From Micromonospora sp. M71_S20 (lineage in GTDB: Bacteria > Actinomycetota > Actinomycetes > Mycobacteriales > Micromonosporaceae), in assembly GCF_003664255.1 (NCBI RefSeq), contig NZ_RCCV01000004.1:496001-560000 (forward strand): 64,000 nucleotides of DNA. Reading direction: 5' to 3'. This document shows, piece by piece, positions 32,344 to 41,828 of this stretch. The position numbers were made by a program, and so were the translations under genes. Each line of letters begins with the position of its first letter. Positions within the stretch are counted from its first letter, which is position 1. Under the pieces are notes generated by a model. The model saw only the letters and a list, made by a program, of their open reading frames with translations. It was not told the origin of the DNA and searched no databases.

Positions 32344-34041
32344 ATGACGACTCAGACTTCGGTAGCCCGAATCTCGGGACCCGCCGTCTTCGGCGACGTC
32401 GTACGCGGGCGCACGGGTGACGATCATCCGGGGCTCCTCTTCGAGGGCCGCACCATCTCGTGGGGCCAGGTCGTGCAGGAAGCCGCCGACCGGGCCGCCG
32501 CCCTGGCCGACGTGCCCCGGCCCGAGGACAGGCCGCTGCACCTGGGGGTGCTCCTGGAGAACACCCCCGACCACGTGTACTGGATCTGCGCGGCCGCGCT
32601 GTCCGGCGCCACCGTCGTCGGGATCAACCCGACCCGACGCGGCGCCGAGCTGGCCCACGACGTGCGGCACACCGACTGCGACCTGCTCATCACCGAGGAC
32701 CGCCTCGCCGGCCTCGTCGACGGGCTCGACCTGGGCATCCCCGCCGGGCAGGTACGCAACATCGACTCCCCGGAGTACGCCGCCTGGCTGGCCCGGCACG
32801 CCGGCGCGCCGGTGCCCACCGACGAGGTCGACCCCGGCGCCAACCTGCTGCTCCTGTTCTCCTCGGGCTCGACCGGGGCCCCCAAGGCGGTCATCTGCTC
32901 GCACAGGCGCCTCGCCGCGGTCTCCGAGGCGCTGCTGGCCCGCACCGAGCTGACCCGCGACTCGGTCAGCTACCTGTCGATGCCGCTGTTCCACGGCAAC
33001 GCCGTCATGCTCAACCTCGGGCCCGCCATGGTCTGCGGCGCGACGATCTGCATGGTCCGCAGGTTCTCCGCGTCCGGCTTCGTGCGCGACGTGCACGAGC
33101 ACGGCGTCACCTACTTCAACTACGTCGGCCGGGCCCTCGCCTACGTGCTGGCCCAGCCGGTCGACCCGCGCGACGCGACGAGCACGCTGCGTCGCGCCGT
33201 CGGCACCGAAGCCTCGGCCGCCGACATCGCCCGCTTCACCCGGCGCTTCGGCGCCGTCATCTCCGAGGGCTACGGCTCCAGCGAGGGCGTCATGCGGATC
33301 AACCGCACCCCCGAGACGCCCGACGAGGCGCTCGGCGTGGCCGTCGCCGGCGCCGAGATCAAGGTCATGAACGAGGCCACCGGGCTGGAGTGCCCGCCGG
33401 CCAGGCTCGACGGGACCGGACGGCTCGTCAACGCCGAGGAGGCCATCGGCCAGCTCGTCGGAGTCGGCATGGCTGCCCGGTTCGAGGGCTACTACAAGAA
33501 TCCCGAGGCCGCCGCCGAGCGGGTCCGCGGCGAGGACTTCTGGTCCGGGGACCTGGCCTACCGCGACGCCGACGGCTACTTCTACTTCGCCGGCCGCTCC
33601 TCGGACTGGATCCGCGTCGACAGCGAGAACTTCGCCGCCGGACCCGCCGAACGGATCATCGAGCGCTGGGACCGGGTGGCGGTCGCCCCCGTCTTCGCCG
33701 TGCCCGACCCGCGCACCGGCGACCAGGTCATGTGCGCGCTCCAACTGCGTGGCGGCGCCAGCTTCGACCCCGAGGCGTTCACCGCCTTCCTCGACGAGCA
33801 GGCCGACCTCGGCACCAAGTGGCGGCCCCGCTTCGTGCGGATCGTCACCGAAATCCCCACCACGGGCAACAGCAAGGTCGCCAAGCAGGTCCTGCGCCGT
33901 GCCGCCTGGGTCACGACCGACCCCGTCTACGTCCGGGACGGCGCGTCCACCGCGTACCGCCCGCTCACGACGGCGGACGTCCAGGAACTCGAGAAACAGT
34001 TCGCCGACAACGGGCGCACCGCGCTCCTGCCGGCCACCTGA
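32344..34041 (+). CDS. Acyl-CoA ligase (FadD17-like)
   Basis: A 565-residue ANL enzyme. P-loop LLFSSGSTGAPKAVICSHRR (residues about 172-190), SEGYGSSEGVMRINRTPETP, LAYRDADGYFYFAGRSSDWIRVDSENFAAGPAERII, and the C-terminal TTGNSKVAKQVLR. Segments recall FadD17 of mycobacteria, a KstR-regulated ligase for C24/C27 steroid acids. Operator 3 lies directly upstream, and it opens the operon carrying the igr-like genes. Activation of a steroid or isoprenoid side-chain acid is likely; the subfamily name is from memory. Confidence 0.85.
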   Translation: MTTQTSVARISGPAVFGDVVRGRTGDDHPGLLFEGRTISWGQVVQEAADRAAALADVPRPEDRPLHLGVLLENTPDHVYWICAAALSGATVVGINPTRRGAELAHDVRHTDCDLLITEDRLAGLVDGLDLGIPAGQVRNIDSPEYAAWLARHAGAPVPTDEVDPGANLLLLFSSGSTGAPKAVICSHRRLAAVSEALLARTELTRDSVSYLSMPLFHGNAVMLNLGPAMVCGATICMVRRFSASGFVRDVHEHGVTYFNYVGRALAYVLAQPVDPRDATSTLRRAVGTEASAADIARFTRRFGAVISEGYGSSEGVMRINRTPETPDEALGVAVAGAEIKVMNEATGLECPPARLDGTGRLVNAEEAIGQLVGVGMAARFEGYYKNPEAAAERVRGEDFWSGDLAYRDADGYFYFAGRSSDWIRVDSENFAAGPAERIIERWDRVAVAPVFAVPDPRTGDQVMCALQLRGGASFDPEAFTAFLDEQADLGTKWRPRFVRIVTEIPTTGNSKVAKQVLRRAAWVTTDPVYVRDGASTAYRPLTTADVQELEKQFADNGRTALLPAT

Positions 34042-34098
34042 CCCGCCGGCCCGCCCGGCACACCGACGGGTGCCCCACGCCCCGAGAAGAGGACATCC

Positions 34099-35283
34099 AT
34101 GTACCTGGAGTACACCCCGGAGCATCGAGAGCTGAGCCGGGAGCTGCGCGCCTACTTCGCGCGCCTGCTCACGCCCGAGGTCCGCGAGGCGCTCGGCGGC
34201 ACCAACGAGGACCGCCCGGCCTACCGCGAGATCATCCGTCAGATCGGCAGGGACGGCCTGCTCGGGCTCGGTTGGCCCAAGGAGTTCGGCGGCCAGGGTC
34301 GCCCGGCGATCGACCAGTACATCCTCTTCGACGAGATCAACCGCGCCCAGGCGCCGTTCCCCTTCGTCACCATCAACAACATCGGCCCGATGCTCATGCG
34401 CTACGGCACCGAGGAGCAGAAGCGCACCTACCTGCCGGGCATGCTCACCGGCGACGTCATCTTCGCCATCGGCTACAGCGAGCCGGGCTCCGGCACCGAC
34501 CTCGCCTCGCTGAGCGCCAAGGCCGAGGCCACGCCCGAGGGCGGCTGGGTCGTCAACGGCCAGAAGGTCTTCACCAGCGGCGTCAGCCAGGCCGACTTCG
34601 TCTGGATGGCCGTGCGCACCGACCCCGACGCCCCGAAGCACAAGGGCATCACCATTCTCATCGTGCCGACCTCGGACCCCGGCTTCAGCTGCACGCCGAT
34701 CGCCACCAGCGGCATCACCCACACCAACGCCTCCTACTACGAGGACGTGCGCGTCGGCCCCGAGGCCCTCGTCGGCGAGGTCAACGGCGGCTGGCGCCTC
34801 ATCACCGGCCAGCTCGGTCACGAGCGGGTGGGCCTGGCCGCCATGGGTGGGCGCACCGAGCAGCTGTGGACCGACGTCGCCGCGTGGGCCGCCGAGCCCG
34901 ACGCCGACGGGATCCGCGTCCTCGACAAGCCGTGGGTGCGCACGGAGCTGGCCCGCGACTACGCCGAGCTGACCGCGATGCGCCTGCTCAACTGGAAGAT
35001 CGCCGTCGTCGCGGAGGGCCAGAACCCGGCCCCCGCCGCCGCGTCGGTCGCGAAGGTCTACGGCACGGAGACCCACGACCGGGTCTGCCGCAACCTCGTC
35101 TCCGTCGTCGGGCCCCGCGCGACCCGGCGCCCCGGCGCCCCGGACGCCGTCCTCGGCGGACAGCTCGAGGCATACACCCGCGGCTCCTACATCAACACCT
35201 TCGGCGGCGGCACCAACGAGGTGCTGCGCGACATGATCGCGGTCGCCGGCCTCGGCATGCCGAGGAAGGGACGGTCCGCATGA
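34099..35283 (+). CDS. Acyl-CoA dehydrogenase, FadE29/ChsE2-like
   Basis: A 394-residue ACAD closely resembling mycobacterial FadE29: GWPKEFGGQG, FAIGYSEPGSGTDLASL, VVNGQKVFTSG, PKHKGITILIVPTSDPG, and a C-terminal ITFGGG-type motif (NTFGGGTNEVLRDMIA). In cholesterol breakdown ChsE2 pairs with ChsE1 as an alpha2-beta2 heterotetramer that dehydrogenates the 3-carbon side chain. Here the FadE28-like partner is two genes downstream, separated by the hydratase subunit. A ribosome site GAAGAGGA precedes the ATG. Confidence 0.9.
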   Translation: MYLEYTPEHRELSRELRAYFARLLTPEVREALGGTNEDRPAYREIIRQIGRDGLLGLGWPKEFGGQGRPAIDQYILFDEINRAQAPFPFVTINNIGPMLMRYGTEEQKRTYLPGMLTGDVIFAIGYSEPGSGTDLASLSAKAEATPEGGWVVNGQKVFTSGVSQADFVWMAVRTDPDAPKHKGITILIVPTSDPGFSCTPIATSGITHTNASYYEDVRVGPEALVGEVNGGWRLITGQLGHERVGLAAMGGRTEQLWTDVAAWAAEPDADGIRVLDKPWVRTELARDYAELTAMRLLNWKIAVVAEGQNPAPAAASVAKVYGTETHDRVCRNLVSVVGPRATRRPGAPDAVLGGQLEAYTRGSYINTFGGGTNEVLRDMIAVAGLGMPRKGRSA

Positions 35284-36305
35284 GCACCACGACGCGGACC
35301 CCGGCCCCCGGGACCACCGACGAGGATGCCTTCCTCGCCCGGCTGCGCGAGTTCGTCGGCCTCGAGGCCACGCCCACCCGCCACGCGCAGGACGCCGTCA
35401 ACCAGGCGATGATCCGCCACTTCGTCGAGGCGATGGGCGACGAGAACCCCGTCTACGTCGACGAGCAGGCCGCCCGTGCCACCGGCCGCGAGGGTGTCGT
35501 CGCCCCGCCGCCGATGCTGTCCACCTGGCTCATGGTCGGCTACAGGGCCCACATGGCCGCCGCCGCGGGCGCCGCGCCGGACACCCCCATGGCCCGGCTG
35601 CTCGCGATCCTCGCCGAGGCCGGTTTCGTCGGGGTCGTCGCGACCAACGACGAGCACGAGTACGTGCGCGAGCTGCGCCCGGGCGACGAGATCAAGATGG
35701 CGACGGTCATCGAGGACGTCTCCCCGCGCAAGACCACGGGCCTGGGCACCGGCCACTTCATCACGACGCTGCGCACCTACACCGACCAGGACGACGAGGT
35801 CGTGGCTCGCCAGCGCTTCCGCATCCTGCGCTTCGACCCGTCCGGCGTCAGGCCCGCCGCTCCGGCCGCCGCCGACCCGGCGCTGCGGCACAAGCCGTTC
35901 ATCCTGCGCGACAACGCCTTCTGGTTCGAGGCCGCCGCACAGCGTCGCCTCGTCATCCAGGCCTGCACCGACTGCGGCACGCTGCGCCACCCACCCGGCC
36001 CGACCTGCCCTTCCTGCCACTCGTACGCGTGGCACGAGGTCGAGGCGAGCGGACGGGGCACGGTGCACAGCTACGTCGTCAGCCACCACCCGAAGGCTCC
36101 CGGGTACGACTACCCGCTCACCGTCGTGCTCGTCGACCTCGAGGAGGGCACGCGCCTCGTCGCCGACTTCGTCGGGGCCGCCGACGAGGTCGAGATCGGC
36201 ATGCCCGTGCGGGTCGACTGGCTCGACTACGACGAGAACCTCACCCTGCCGCGTTTCCGGGCCGCGACCTCCGCATCGGAGCCCGCCGAAGAGGAGGAGA
36301 ACTGA
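35280..36305 (+). CDS. ChsH2-like MaoC dehydratase with DUF35 domain
   Basis: A 341-residue two-domain protein. Residues about 15-190 are a MaoC_N-type hotdog (VEAMGDENPVYVDEQAA, LGTGHFITTLRTYTDQDDE). Residues about 215-325 are a DUF35 unit with a zinc ribbon (CTDCGTL...CPSC) and an OB fold (GTVHSYVVSHHP, GMPVRVDWL). In cholesterol catabolism ChsH1-ChsH2 hydrates the side-chain enoyl-CoA, and the DUF35 part docks the Ltp2 aldolase. Both partners are encoded just downstream. It overlaps the preceding gene by ATGA. The last residues are acidic (AEEEEN). Confidence 0.92.
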   Translation: MSTTTRTPAPGTTDEDAFLARLREFVGLEATPTRHAQDAVNQAMIRHFVEAMGDENPVYVDEQAARATGREGVVAPPPMLSTWLMVGYRAHMAAAAGAAPDTPMARLLAILAEAGFVGVVATNDEHEYVRELRPGDEIKMATVIEDVSPRKTTGLGTGHFITTLRTYTDQDDEVVARQRFRILRFDPSGVRPAAPAAADPALRHKPFILRDNAFWFEAAAQRRLVIQACTDCGTLRHPPGPTCPSCHSYAWHEVEASGRGTVHSYVVSHHPKAPGYDYPLTVVLVDLEEGTRLVADFVGAADEVEIGMPVRVDWLDYDENLTLPRFRAATSASEPAEEEEN

Positions 36306-37432
36306 TGGACTTCCAGCTCGCCGAGGACCAGGTCACAGTCAACGACCTGGCGCGCGACGTCTTCTCGCGCAACGGCGACCCGCAGCGCCTCTTCGAGGTC
36401 GAGGCCGGGCAGGACCGCTTCGACCGCGTCCTGCACCGCGACCTGGCCGAGTCCGGCGTCCTCGGGCTGCTCGTACCCGAGGAACACGGCGGCGCCGGGC
36501 TGGGCCTGTGGGAGGTCGCCGGGATCTTCGTCGAGCAGGGGCGCACGCTGGGCACCGTACCGCTGTGGGAGACCCTCGTCGGCGGCGTCCTGCCGTTGGT
36601 GCGCTACGGCGACGCCAAGCAGCAGGCCGAGTGGCTGCCCCGCGTCGCCGCCGGGGACACGGTCCTCACCGTGGCCGTCGACGACCTGGCCGACGCCCGG
36701 CCGTACGGCGCCCGCGTCCGCGCGCGGTCCGGCGCCGGGCCCGGCGGTGGGGGGATCACCCTGAGCGGCACCGCGGTCGGCGTCCGCTCGGCGCACCTCG
36801 CCGACGCGATCGTCGTCCCGGCCACCGACGAGGAGGGTACGGTCGGGCTCTACCTCGTGCCGACCGCCGGCGCGGGGGCGCGCCGCGACACCTTCGAGCG
36901 CACCGACCGGGGGCTCGCCTCCGACGTGCACCTCGACGGCGCCGCCGCGGAGCTGCTCGCCGAAGGTCCGGGGGAGGACCGGATCGACTGGCTGCTGCGC
37001 CAGGTCTGGATCGCCGTGGCCGCCCTGCAGAGCGGCATCAGCCAGGCCGCCGTGCGGCAGGCCGCCGACTACACCTCCGGGCGCGAGCAGTTCGGTGTGC
37101 CGATCGCGACCTTCCAGGCCGTCGCCCACCAGATCGCCGACTGCCACATCGACACCGAGGCGATGGAGGTCACCTACCTCAACGCCCTCTGGCGCGAGAC
37201 GACCGCCCGGCCGCCCCGCGCGGCCGTACACGTCGCGAAGTACTGGGCCGCCGAGGCGGGCGACCGCGTCGCGCGCACCGTGCAGCACGTGCACGGCGGC
37301 ATCGGTGCCGACGTCACCTATCCGATCCACCGCTACATGCTCTGGACCACCCAGCTGGCCAACACCGCCGGCTCGGGAGCCTGGCACCTGCAGCAGCTCG
37401 CGGACCTCGTCGACGCGGGGGAGCAGCTGTGA
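36305..37432 (+). CDS. Acyl-CoA dehydrogenase, FadE28/ChsE1-like
   Basis: A 375-residue ACAD of the divergent type used as the second subunit of heteromeric enzymes. The N-terminal and beta domains lack the strict FAD-contact motif of its partner (TVAVDDLADARP in that position). The C-terminal domain keeps TSGREQFGVPIATFQAVAHQIADCHI and HVHGGIGADVTYPIHRY. This pattern matches ChsE1 (FadE28). It sits between the two hydratase subunits, overlapping them (TGATG and GTGA), which favours co-translation of the complex. Confidence 0.88.
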   Translation: MDFQLAEDQVTVNDLARDVFSRNGDPQRLFEVEAGQDRFDRVLHRDLAESGVLGLLVPEEHGGAGLGLWEVAGIFVEQGRTLGTVPLWETLVGGVLPLVRYGDAKQQAEWLPRVAAGDTVLTVAVDDLADARPYGARVRARSGAGPGGGGITLSGTAVGVRSAHLADAIVVPATDEEGTVGLYLVPTAGAGARRDTFERTDRGLASDVHLDGAAAELLAEGPGEDRIDWLLRQVWIAVAALQSGISQAAVRQAADYTSGREQFGVPIATFQAVAHQIADCHIDTEAMEVTYLNALWRETTARPPRAAVHVAKYWAAEAGDRVARTVQHVHGGIGADVTYPIHRYMLWTTQLANTAGSGAWHLQQLADLVDAGEQL

Positions 37433-37854
37433 GCGGCACGCAGATCACCATCGGGCAGGTGAGCGTCGGCGACACGCTGCCGGAGCTCGAGATCCCGCTG
37501 ACCCGGACCCTCATCGTCGCCGGCGCCCTCGCGACCCGCGACTACGAGGACGTGCACCACGACCCGGCCCAGGCCGAGCGTCGCGGCACCCCCGACACCT
37601 ACATGAGCATCAACAACACCAACGGGCTCGTCGGCCGCTACGTCACCGACTGGGCCGGCCCCGCCGCGCGCATGGTGCGCCTGAGCACCCGCCTCGGGGT
37701 GCCGAACTTCCCGGGTGACGCGATGCGGCTGACCGGAGAGGTCGTCGGCGTCGAAGAGGACACCGTGCGCGTCGCGGTGCGTGGCACGAACAGCAAGGGC
37801 GCGCACGCCGTCTCCGAGGTGACCGTGCGCCTGCCCCGCGGAACGGAGCAGTGA
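37429..37854 (+). CDS. ChsH1-like MaoC hydratase subunit
   Basis: A 141-residue single hotdog protein with the hydratase-2 motif region ATRDYEDVHHDPAQAERRGTPDTYMS, whose Asp and His are the likely catalytic pair, and INNTNGLVGRYVTDWAG. It corresponds to ChsH1 (Rv3541c type), the catalytic subunit that partners ChsH2. It starts with a GTG overlapping the FadE28-like stop and is followed after 1 bp by the aldolase gene. Confidence 0.9.
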   Translation: MSGTQITIGQVSVGDTLPELEIPLTRTLIVAGALATRDYEDVHHDPAQAERRGTPDTYMSINNTNGLVGRYVTDWAGPAARMVRLSTRLGVPNFPGDAMRLTGEVVGVEEDTVRVAVRGTNSKGAHAVSEVTVRLPRGTEQ

Positions 37855-37855
37855 C

Positions 37856-39037
37856 GTGACGTCCAACTTCCTGTCGGGGCGCACCGCGATCGTCGGCATC
37901 GGCGCGACGGAGTTCTCCAAGGACTCCGGCCGCAGCGAGCTGCAGTTGGCCGGCGAGGCCGTCTCGGCCGCCCTGGCCGACGCGGGCCTGAGCCCCGCCG
38001 ACGTCGACGGCATGACGACCTTCACCATGGAGACCAACCCGGAGAACCTGGTCGCCCGCAGCCTGGGCATCCCCGAACTGAAGTTCTTCTCCCGGATCCC
38101 CTACGGCGGTGGCGGCGCCTGCGCCCCCGTCCAGCAGGCCGCCATGGCCGTCGCGAGCGGCGTCGCCGACGTCGTCGTGGCCTACCGCGCCTTCAACGAG
38201 CGCTCCGGCGTCCGCTTCGGGCTGGGGCCGCCGCCGGCGAAGACCCAGGCCACCTCGGACAACGAGTACCGCTCCTGGGTCAACCCGTACGGCCTGCTCA
38301 CCCCGGCCCAGCACACCGCGATGTTCGCCCGTCGCTACATGCACGAGTACGGCGCGACCAGCGAGGACTACGGTCGCGTCGCCGTGCTCGCCCGCAAGCA
38401 CGCCGCGAACAACCCCAGGGCGTGGTTCCACGGCAAGCCGCTCACCCTCGAGGAGCACCAGGCCTCCCGCTGGATCGCCGAGCCACTGCACCTGTTCGAC
38501 TGCTGCCAGGAGACCGACGGCGGCCAGGCGATGGTCGTCGTCAGCGCCGAGCGCGCCAAGGACCTGCCCGCCACCCCGGCCTACATCGTCGGGGCGGCCC
38601 AGGGCATGGGACCGGACCAGTACCAGATGGTCAGCTACTACCGCGAGGACCTGACCCGGATTCCCGAGGTCGAGCTCTGCGCCCGGCAGCTGTGGGCCCA
38701 GTCGGGCCTCGGACCCGCCGACATGGACGCGGCGATCCTCTACGACCACTTCACCCCGTACGTGCTCAACCAGCTCGAGGAGTACGGCTTCTGCGGTCGC
38801 GGTGAGGCCAAGGACTTCATCGCCGACGGCAACCTCGAGGTCACCGGCTCGCTGCCGACCAACACCCACGGTGGCCAGATCGGTGAGGCCTACCTGCACG
38901 GCACGAACGGCGTCGCGGAGGGCGTCCGCCTCGTCCGGGGGACCTCGACCAACCAGCCCGACGGCGTACGCAACGTCCTCGTGACGGCGGGCGTCGGGGT
39001 CCCGACCAGCGCACTGATCCTCTCCGCGGAGGGCTGA
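37856..39037 (+). CDS. Ltp2-like thiolase-fold retro-aldolase
   Basis: A 393-residue SCP-x/thiolase-fold protein: AIVGIGATEFSKDSG, LADAGLSPADVDGM, YGGGGACAPVQQAAMAVASG, CCQETDGGQAMVV, and C-terminal TNTHGGQIGEAYLHGTNGV. Members such as Ltp2 cleave the 17-hydroxy-propionyl-CoA side chain of steroids, releasing propionyl-CoA, and need the DUF35 domain of ChsH2 for stability. The gene follows both ChsH homologues exactly as in the mycobacterial igr operon. No thiolase Cys in the usual CASG setting is seen, in line with aldolase rather than thiolase chemistry. Confidence 0.9.
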   Translation: MTSNFLSGRTAIVGIGATEFSKDSGRSELQLAGEAVSAALADAGLSPADVDGMTTFTMETNPENLVARSLGIPELKFFSRIPYGGGGACAPVQQAAMAVASGVADVVVAYRAFNERSGVRFGLGPPPAKTQATSDNEYRSWVNPYGLLTPAQHTAMFARRYMHEYGATSEDYGRVAVLARKHAANNPRAWFHGKPLTLEEHQASRWIAEPLHLFDCCQETDGGQAMVVVSAERAKDLPATPAYIVGAAQGMGPDQYQMVSYYREDLTRIPEVELCARQLWAQSGLGPADMDAAILYDHFTPYVLNQLEEYGFCGRGEAKDFIADGNLEVTGSLPTNTHGGQIGEAYLHGTNGVAEGVRLVRGTSTNQPDGVRNVLVTAGVGVPTSALILSAEG

Positions 39038-39167
39038 CCCGCCGCCACACGCCCTGAAGGCCAGCGCATCGACCCACCAATCCCACCGATCCCGCCGGGC
39101 AGCCGTCGGGGGACAACACCACCTCTCGATCGGCCGAGCGATTCGGCTCGTGTTTGGAAGGATGAGA

Positions 39168-40742
39168 ATGGGCGTCAAGAACAAGGCCAGGCGACGCGTG
39201 GTCGCGCTGATCGCCGTCGGGGCCCTCGCCGTGGCCGGCTGCAGCTCACCGGAGAGCTCCGGCACCAACGGCGCTGGCCAGGGCGAGATCGACACCTCGG
39301 CCGTGCTCAAGTTCGCGTCGGCGGGTCCGCTGCGCGACCTCGACCCGGCCGTCCAGACGAGCTACGGCGCCTGGGGCTACCTGTTCCTCGTCTGGGACCG
39401 GCTGACCATGCTCGACAAGGACGACAAGATCGTCCCGGGCCTGGCCAAGGAGTGGAACTTCGTCGAGGACGGCAGCGTCCTCGAGCTCAAGCTGCGTGAC
39501 GACGTGAAGTTCCACGACGGCACACCGTTCGACGCCGAGGCCGTCAAGGTCAACATCGAGCGCGGCAAGACCCTCGCGGCCTCGACCCTGAAGAGCGAAC
39601 TCGCCGACATCGAGTCGGTCGAGGTCGTCGACAAGACGACCGTGCGCCTCAAGCTCATCAAGGGCAAGGGCGTCCAGCTCCCCGCCTCCTTCACCGGCAC
39701 GGCCGGCATGATGGTCAGCCCGAAGGCCATCACCGACGGCGTCGACATCAAGAACAAGCCCGGCACCGCCGGCTCCGGCCCGTACATCGCCACCGAGCTC
39801 GTGCCCCAGGAGAAGCTCGTCCTCAAGCGGGCCGACAGCTACTGGGACCCGAACGTCGGACGCCTCGGCGGCATCGAGCTTCAGCGCGTGCCCGACGCCG
39901 CCGCCCGCCTCAACGGCCTGCAGAGCGGCCAGGTCGACCTGGCCCCGCTCAGCTCGGCCGGTGAGATCGCCACGGTCGAGAAGATCGTCACCCCGGGCAG
40001 CGGCCTGCAGCAGCACCAGGTCAAGTTCAAGAACCTCGTCGGCGTCTACCTGCGCGCCACGAAGGGCGACGTCGCCAAGCCCGAGGTCCGCCAGGCGATC
40101 GCCCACGCGGTCGACCCGGCGGCGATCAGCGCGCTCTTCAGCGGCTACTGCACGCCGACGCGCCAGCTCGTCGGCGAGACGGACCCGAGCCGCATCCCGA
40201 ACTACACCTACCCGTACGAGTTCAGCGTCGACAAGGCCAAGGCCCTGGTGCAGCAGGCCGGCGGCGCCAAGGTGTCCATCACCTTCGCCGCGGGCACGAA
40301 CGCCGAGCAGCCGGCGAACGTGGTGCAGGCGTCGCTGAAGGCCATCGGCATCGACGCGACGCTCAACCCCGTGCCCAACACCGAGAACGAGCCGCGCTTC
40401 ATCGCCGGTGACTTCGAGCTGATGGTCGCCACGTCGTGGAGCCCGAAGGCCGACCCGGCGGCGACGGTGAACACGTACCTGCTGAACACCTACAAGCTCG
40501 CCGCGGACCCCTCGCTCGTCGCGGCCAAGGCAGCCGAGGCCGGCAACCCCGCGTTGTTGATGGACAAGCGCGCCCCGCTGTACCACGACATCTGGAAGAC
40601 GACCCTCGAGCAGGCCTGGTACGTGCCGCTGTGCAACCAGACCAACGCGACCGTCGCGAAGGGGAACGTCGTCGGCTTCGACAACATCCCGATGTCGAAC
40701 ATCGGCATCTGGGACCTGCGCAACATCGCGGTCAGGAAGTGA
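39168..40742 (+). CDS. ABC transporter substrate-binding lipoprotein (family 5), second copy
   Basis: A 524-residue lipoprotein with signal VVALIAVGALAVAGC (lipobox VAGC). The mature sequence parallels the copy at 27802: DRLTMLDKDDKIVPGLA, FHDGTPFDAEAVKVNIERG, GSGPYIATELVP, DPAAISALFSGYCTPTR. GGAAGG 6 nt before the second in-frame ATG decides the start at 39168; GTG 39150 and ATG 39162 are alternatives. It directly precedes the permease and ATPase genes, separated by a strong hairpin that would raise its expression relative to them. The ligand is inferred to be the pathway substrate. Confidence 0.92.
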   Translation: MGVKNKARRRVVALIAVGALAVAGCSSPESSGTNGAGQGEIDTSAVLKFASAGPLRDLDPAVQTSYGAWGYLFLVWDRLTMLDKDDKIVPGLAKEWNFVEDGSVLELKLRDDVKFHDGTPFDAEAVKVNIERGKTLAASTLKSELADIESVEVVDKTTVRLKLIKGKGVQLPASFTGTAGMMVSPKAITDGVDIKNKPGTAGSGPYIATELVPQEKLVLKRADSYWDPNVGRLGGIELQRVPDAAARLNGLQSGQVDLAPLSSAGEIATVEKIVTPGSGLQQHQVKFKNLVGVYLRATKGDVAKPEVRQAIAHAVDPAAISALFSGYCTPTRQLVGETDPSRIPNYTYPYEFSVDKAKALVQQAGGAKVSITFAAGTNAEQPANVVQASLKAIGIDATLNPVPNTENEPRFIAGDFELMVATSWSPKADPAATVNTYLLNTYKLAADPSLVAAKAAEAGNPALLMDKRAPLYHDIWKTTLEQAWYVPLCNQTNATVAKGNVVGFDNIPMSNIGIWDLRNIAVRK

Positions 40743-40765
40743 CCGTCCGCTCCTGACCACCCGGT

Positions 40766-40813
40766 GGTGTCGCCGCCGGACCCACCCGCTGCGGCGGGGC
40801 CGGCGGCGACACC
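40766..40813 (+). terminator. Hairpin between binding-protein and permease genes
   Basis: GGTGTCGCCGCCGG (40766-40779) and its exact reverse complement (40800-40813) with a 20-nt loop. It lies 24 bp after the lipoprotein stop. Such stems often act as partial terminators or 3' stabilisers so that the binding protein is made in excess over the membrane components. Confidence 0.75.
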
Positions 40814-40886
40814 TCACCGGCCCCGCCCGGCACCGAACCGGGCGACCGGCCAGTCCCAGGCACCACGCCCAGAGTCGAGGTAGGAC

Positions 40887-41828
40887 ATGCTCCGCTACGC
40901 CGGCAGGCGACTACTCGCGGCAATACCCCTGCTGTTCGTCGTCCCGCTGCTCGTGTTCGTCCTGATCGAGTTCGCCCCGGGGGACCCGGCCGCCGTCCTC
41001 GCCGGTGACGAACCGACCCCGGAACGCGTCGAGGCGATCCGCGAGGAACTCAACCTCAACGATCCGGTCCTCCTGCGCTACCTCATGTGGATCGGCGACG
41101 TCGTCCGCGGCGACCTCGGCACGTCCTTCCTCTCGGACCAGACCGTGACCGAGCTGCTGACGCGGCGGATGGCCACGACGATGTCGCTGGTGCTCGTCGC
41201 GATGATCTTCGCCATCGTGCTCGGGGCCACCCTGGCGCTCGTGGCCACGCTGCGCTCCGGCGGCATCGTCGACCGGGTCGTCAACTGGTTCGCCTCGATC
41301 TCGATCGCCATCCCGGGCTTCTGGTTCGGCCTGGTGCTCGCCTCGGTCTTCGCGGTGGGGCTGCAGATGTTTCCGGCGTTCGGCTACCAACCGCTCTCCG
41401 ACGGCTTCTGGCCGTGGCTCTCGCACCTCATCCTGCCCGGCATCGCTCTCGGTCTGCTTCCCGCCGCCGAGGTGACCCTGCAGCTGCGCTCGGCGCTCGG
41501 GCAGGTCATGAGGACCGACTACATCCTCAACGCCGAGGCCAAGGGTCTGTCGCGCGCCAGCGTCGTGTTCAAGCACTCCCTGAAGAACGCGTGCATCCCC
41601 GTCATCACCGTCCTCGGCTTCCGCGTCGCGGAGGTCCTCGCCGGATCGGTGACCATCGAGATGATCTACAACATGCCGGGCCTCGGGCGCACCGCCGTCG
41701 AGGCCGTGCAGGGGCGCGACGTGCCGGTGCTGCTCGGCTTCGTCCTGTTCAGCACCACGATCGTCGTGCTCGTCAACCTCATCGTCGACATCTCCTACGG
41801 CTACTTCAACCCGAAGGTGCGGTCATGA
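40887..41828 (+). CDS. Peptide-type ABC transporter permease (DppB-like)
   Basis: A 313-residue inner-membrane permease. Six hydrophobic segments are visible, starting with LLAAIPLLFVVPLLVFVLIEF. EFAPGDPAA follows the first, and the EAA loop (NAEAKGLSRASVVFKHSLKNACIPVITVLG) faces the ATPases. DppB/OppB type. The ATG follows GAGGTAGG. It overlaps the partner permease gene by ATGA. Confidence 0.92.
   Translation: MLRYAGRRLLAAIPLLFVVPLLVFVLIEFAPGDPAAVLAGDEPTPERVEAIREELNLNDPVLLRYLMWIGDVVRGDLGTSFLSDQTVTELLTRRMATTMSLVLVAMIFAIVLGATLALVATLRSGGIVDRVVNWFASISIAIPGFWFGLVLASVFAVGLQMFPAFGYQPLSDGFWPWLSHLILPGIALGLLPAAEVTLQLRSALGQVMRTDYILNAEAKGLSRASVVFKHSLKNACIPVITVLGFRVAEVLAGSVTIEMIYNMPGLGRTAVEAVQGRDVPVLLGFVLFSTTIVVLVNLIVDISYGYFNPKVRS

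Noticed and set aside
39121..39167. Operator candidate before the second binding-protein gene
   Set aside because: CGAGC...GCTCG dyad lacks the CAAGCGCTTG core; the gene is probably read from operator 3.
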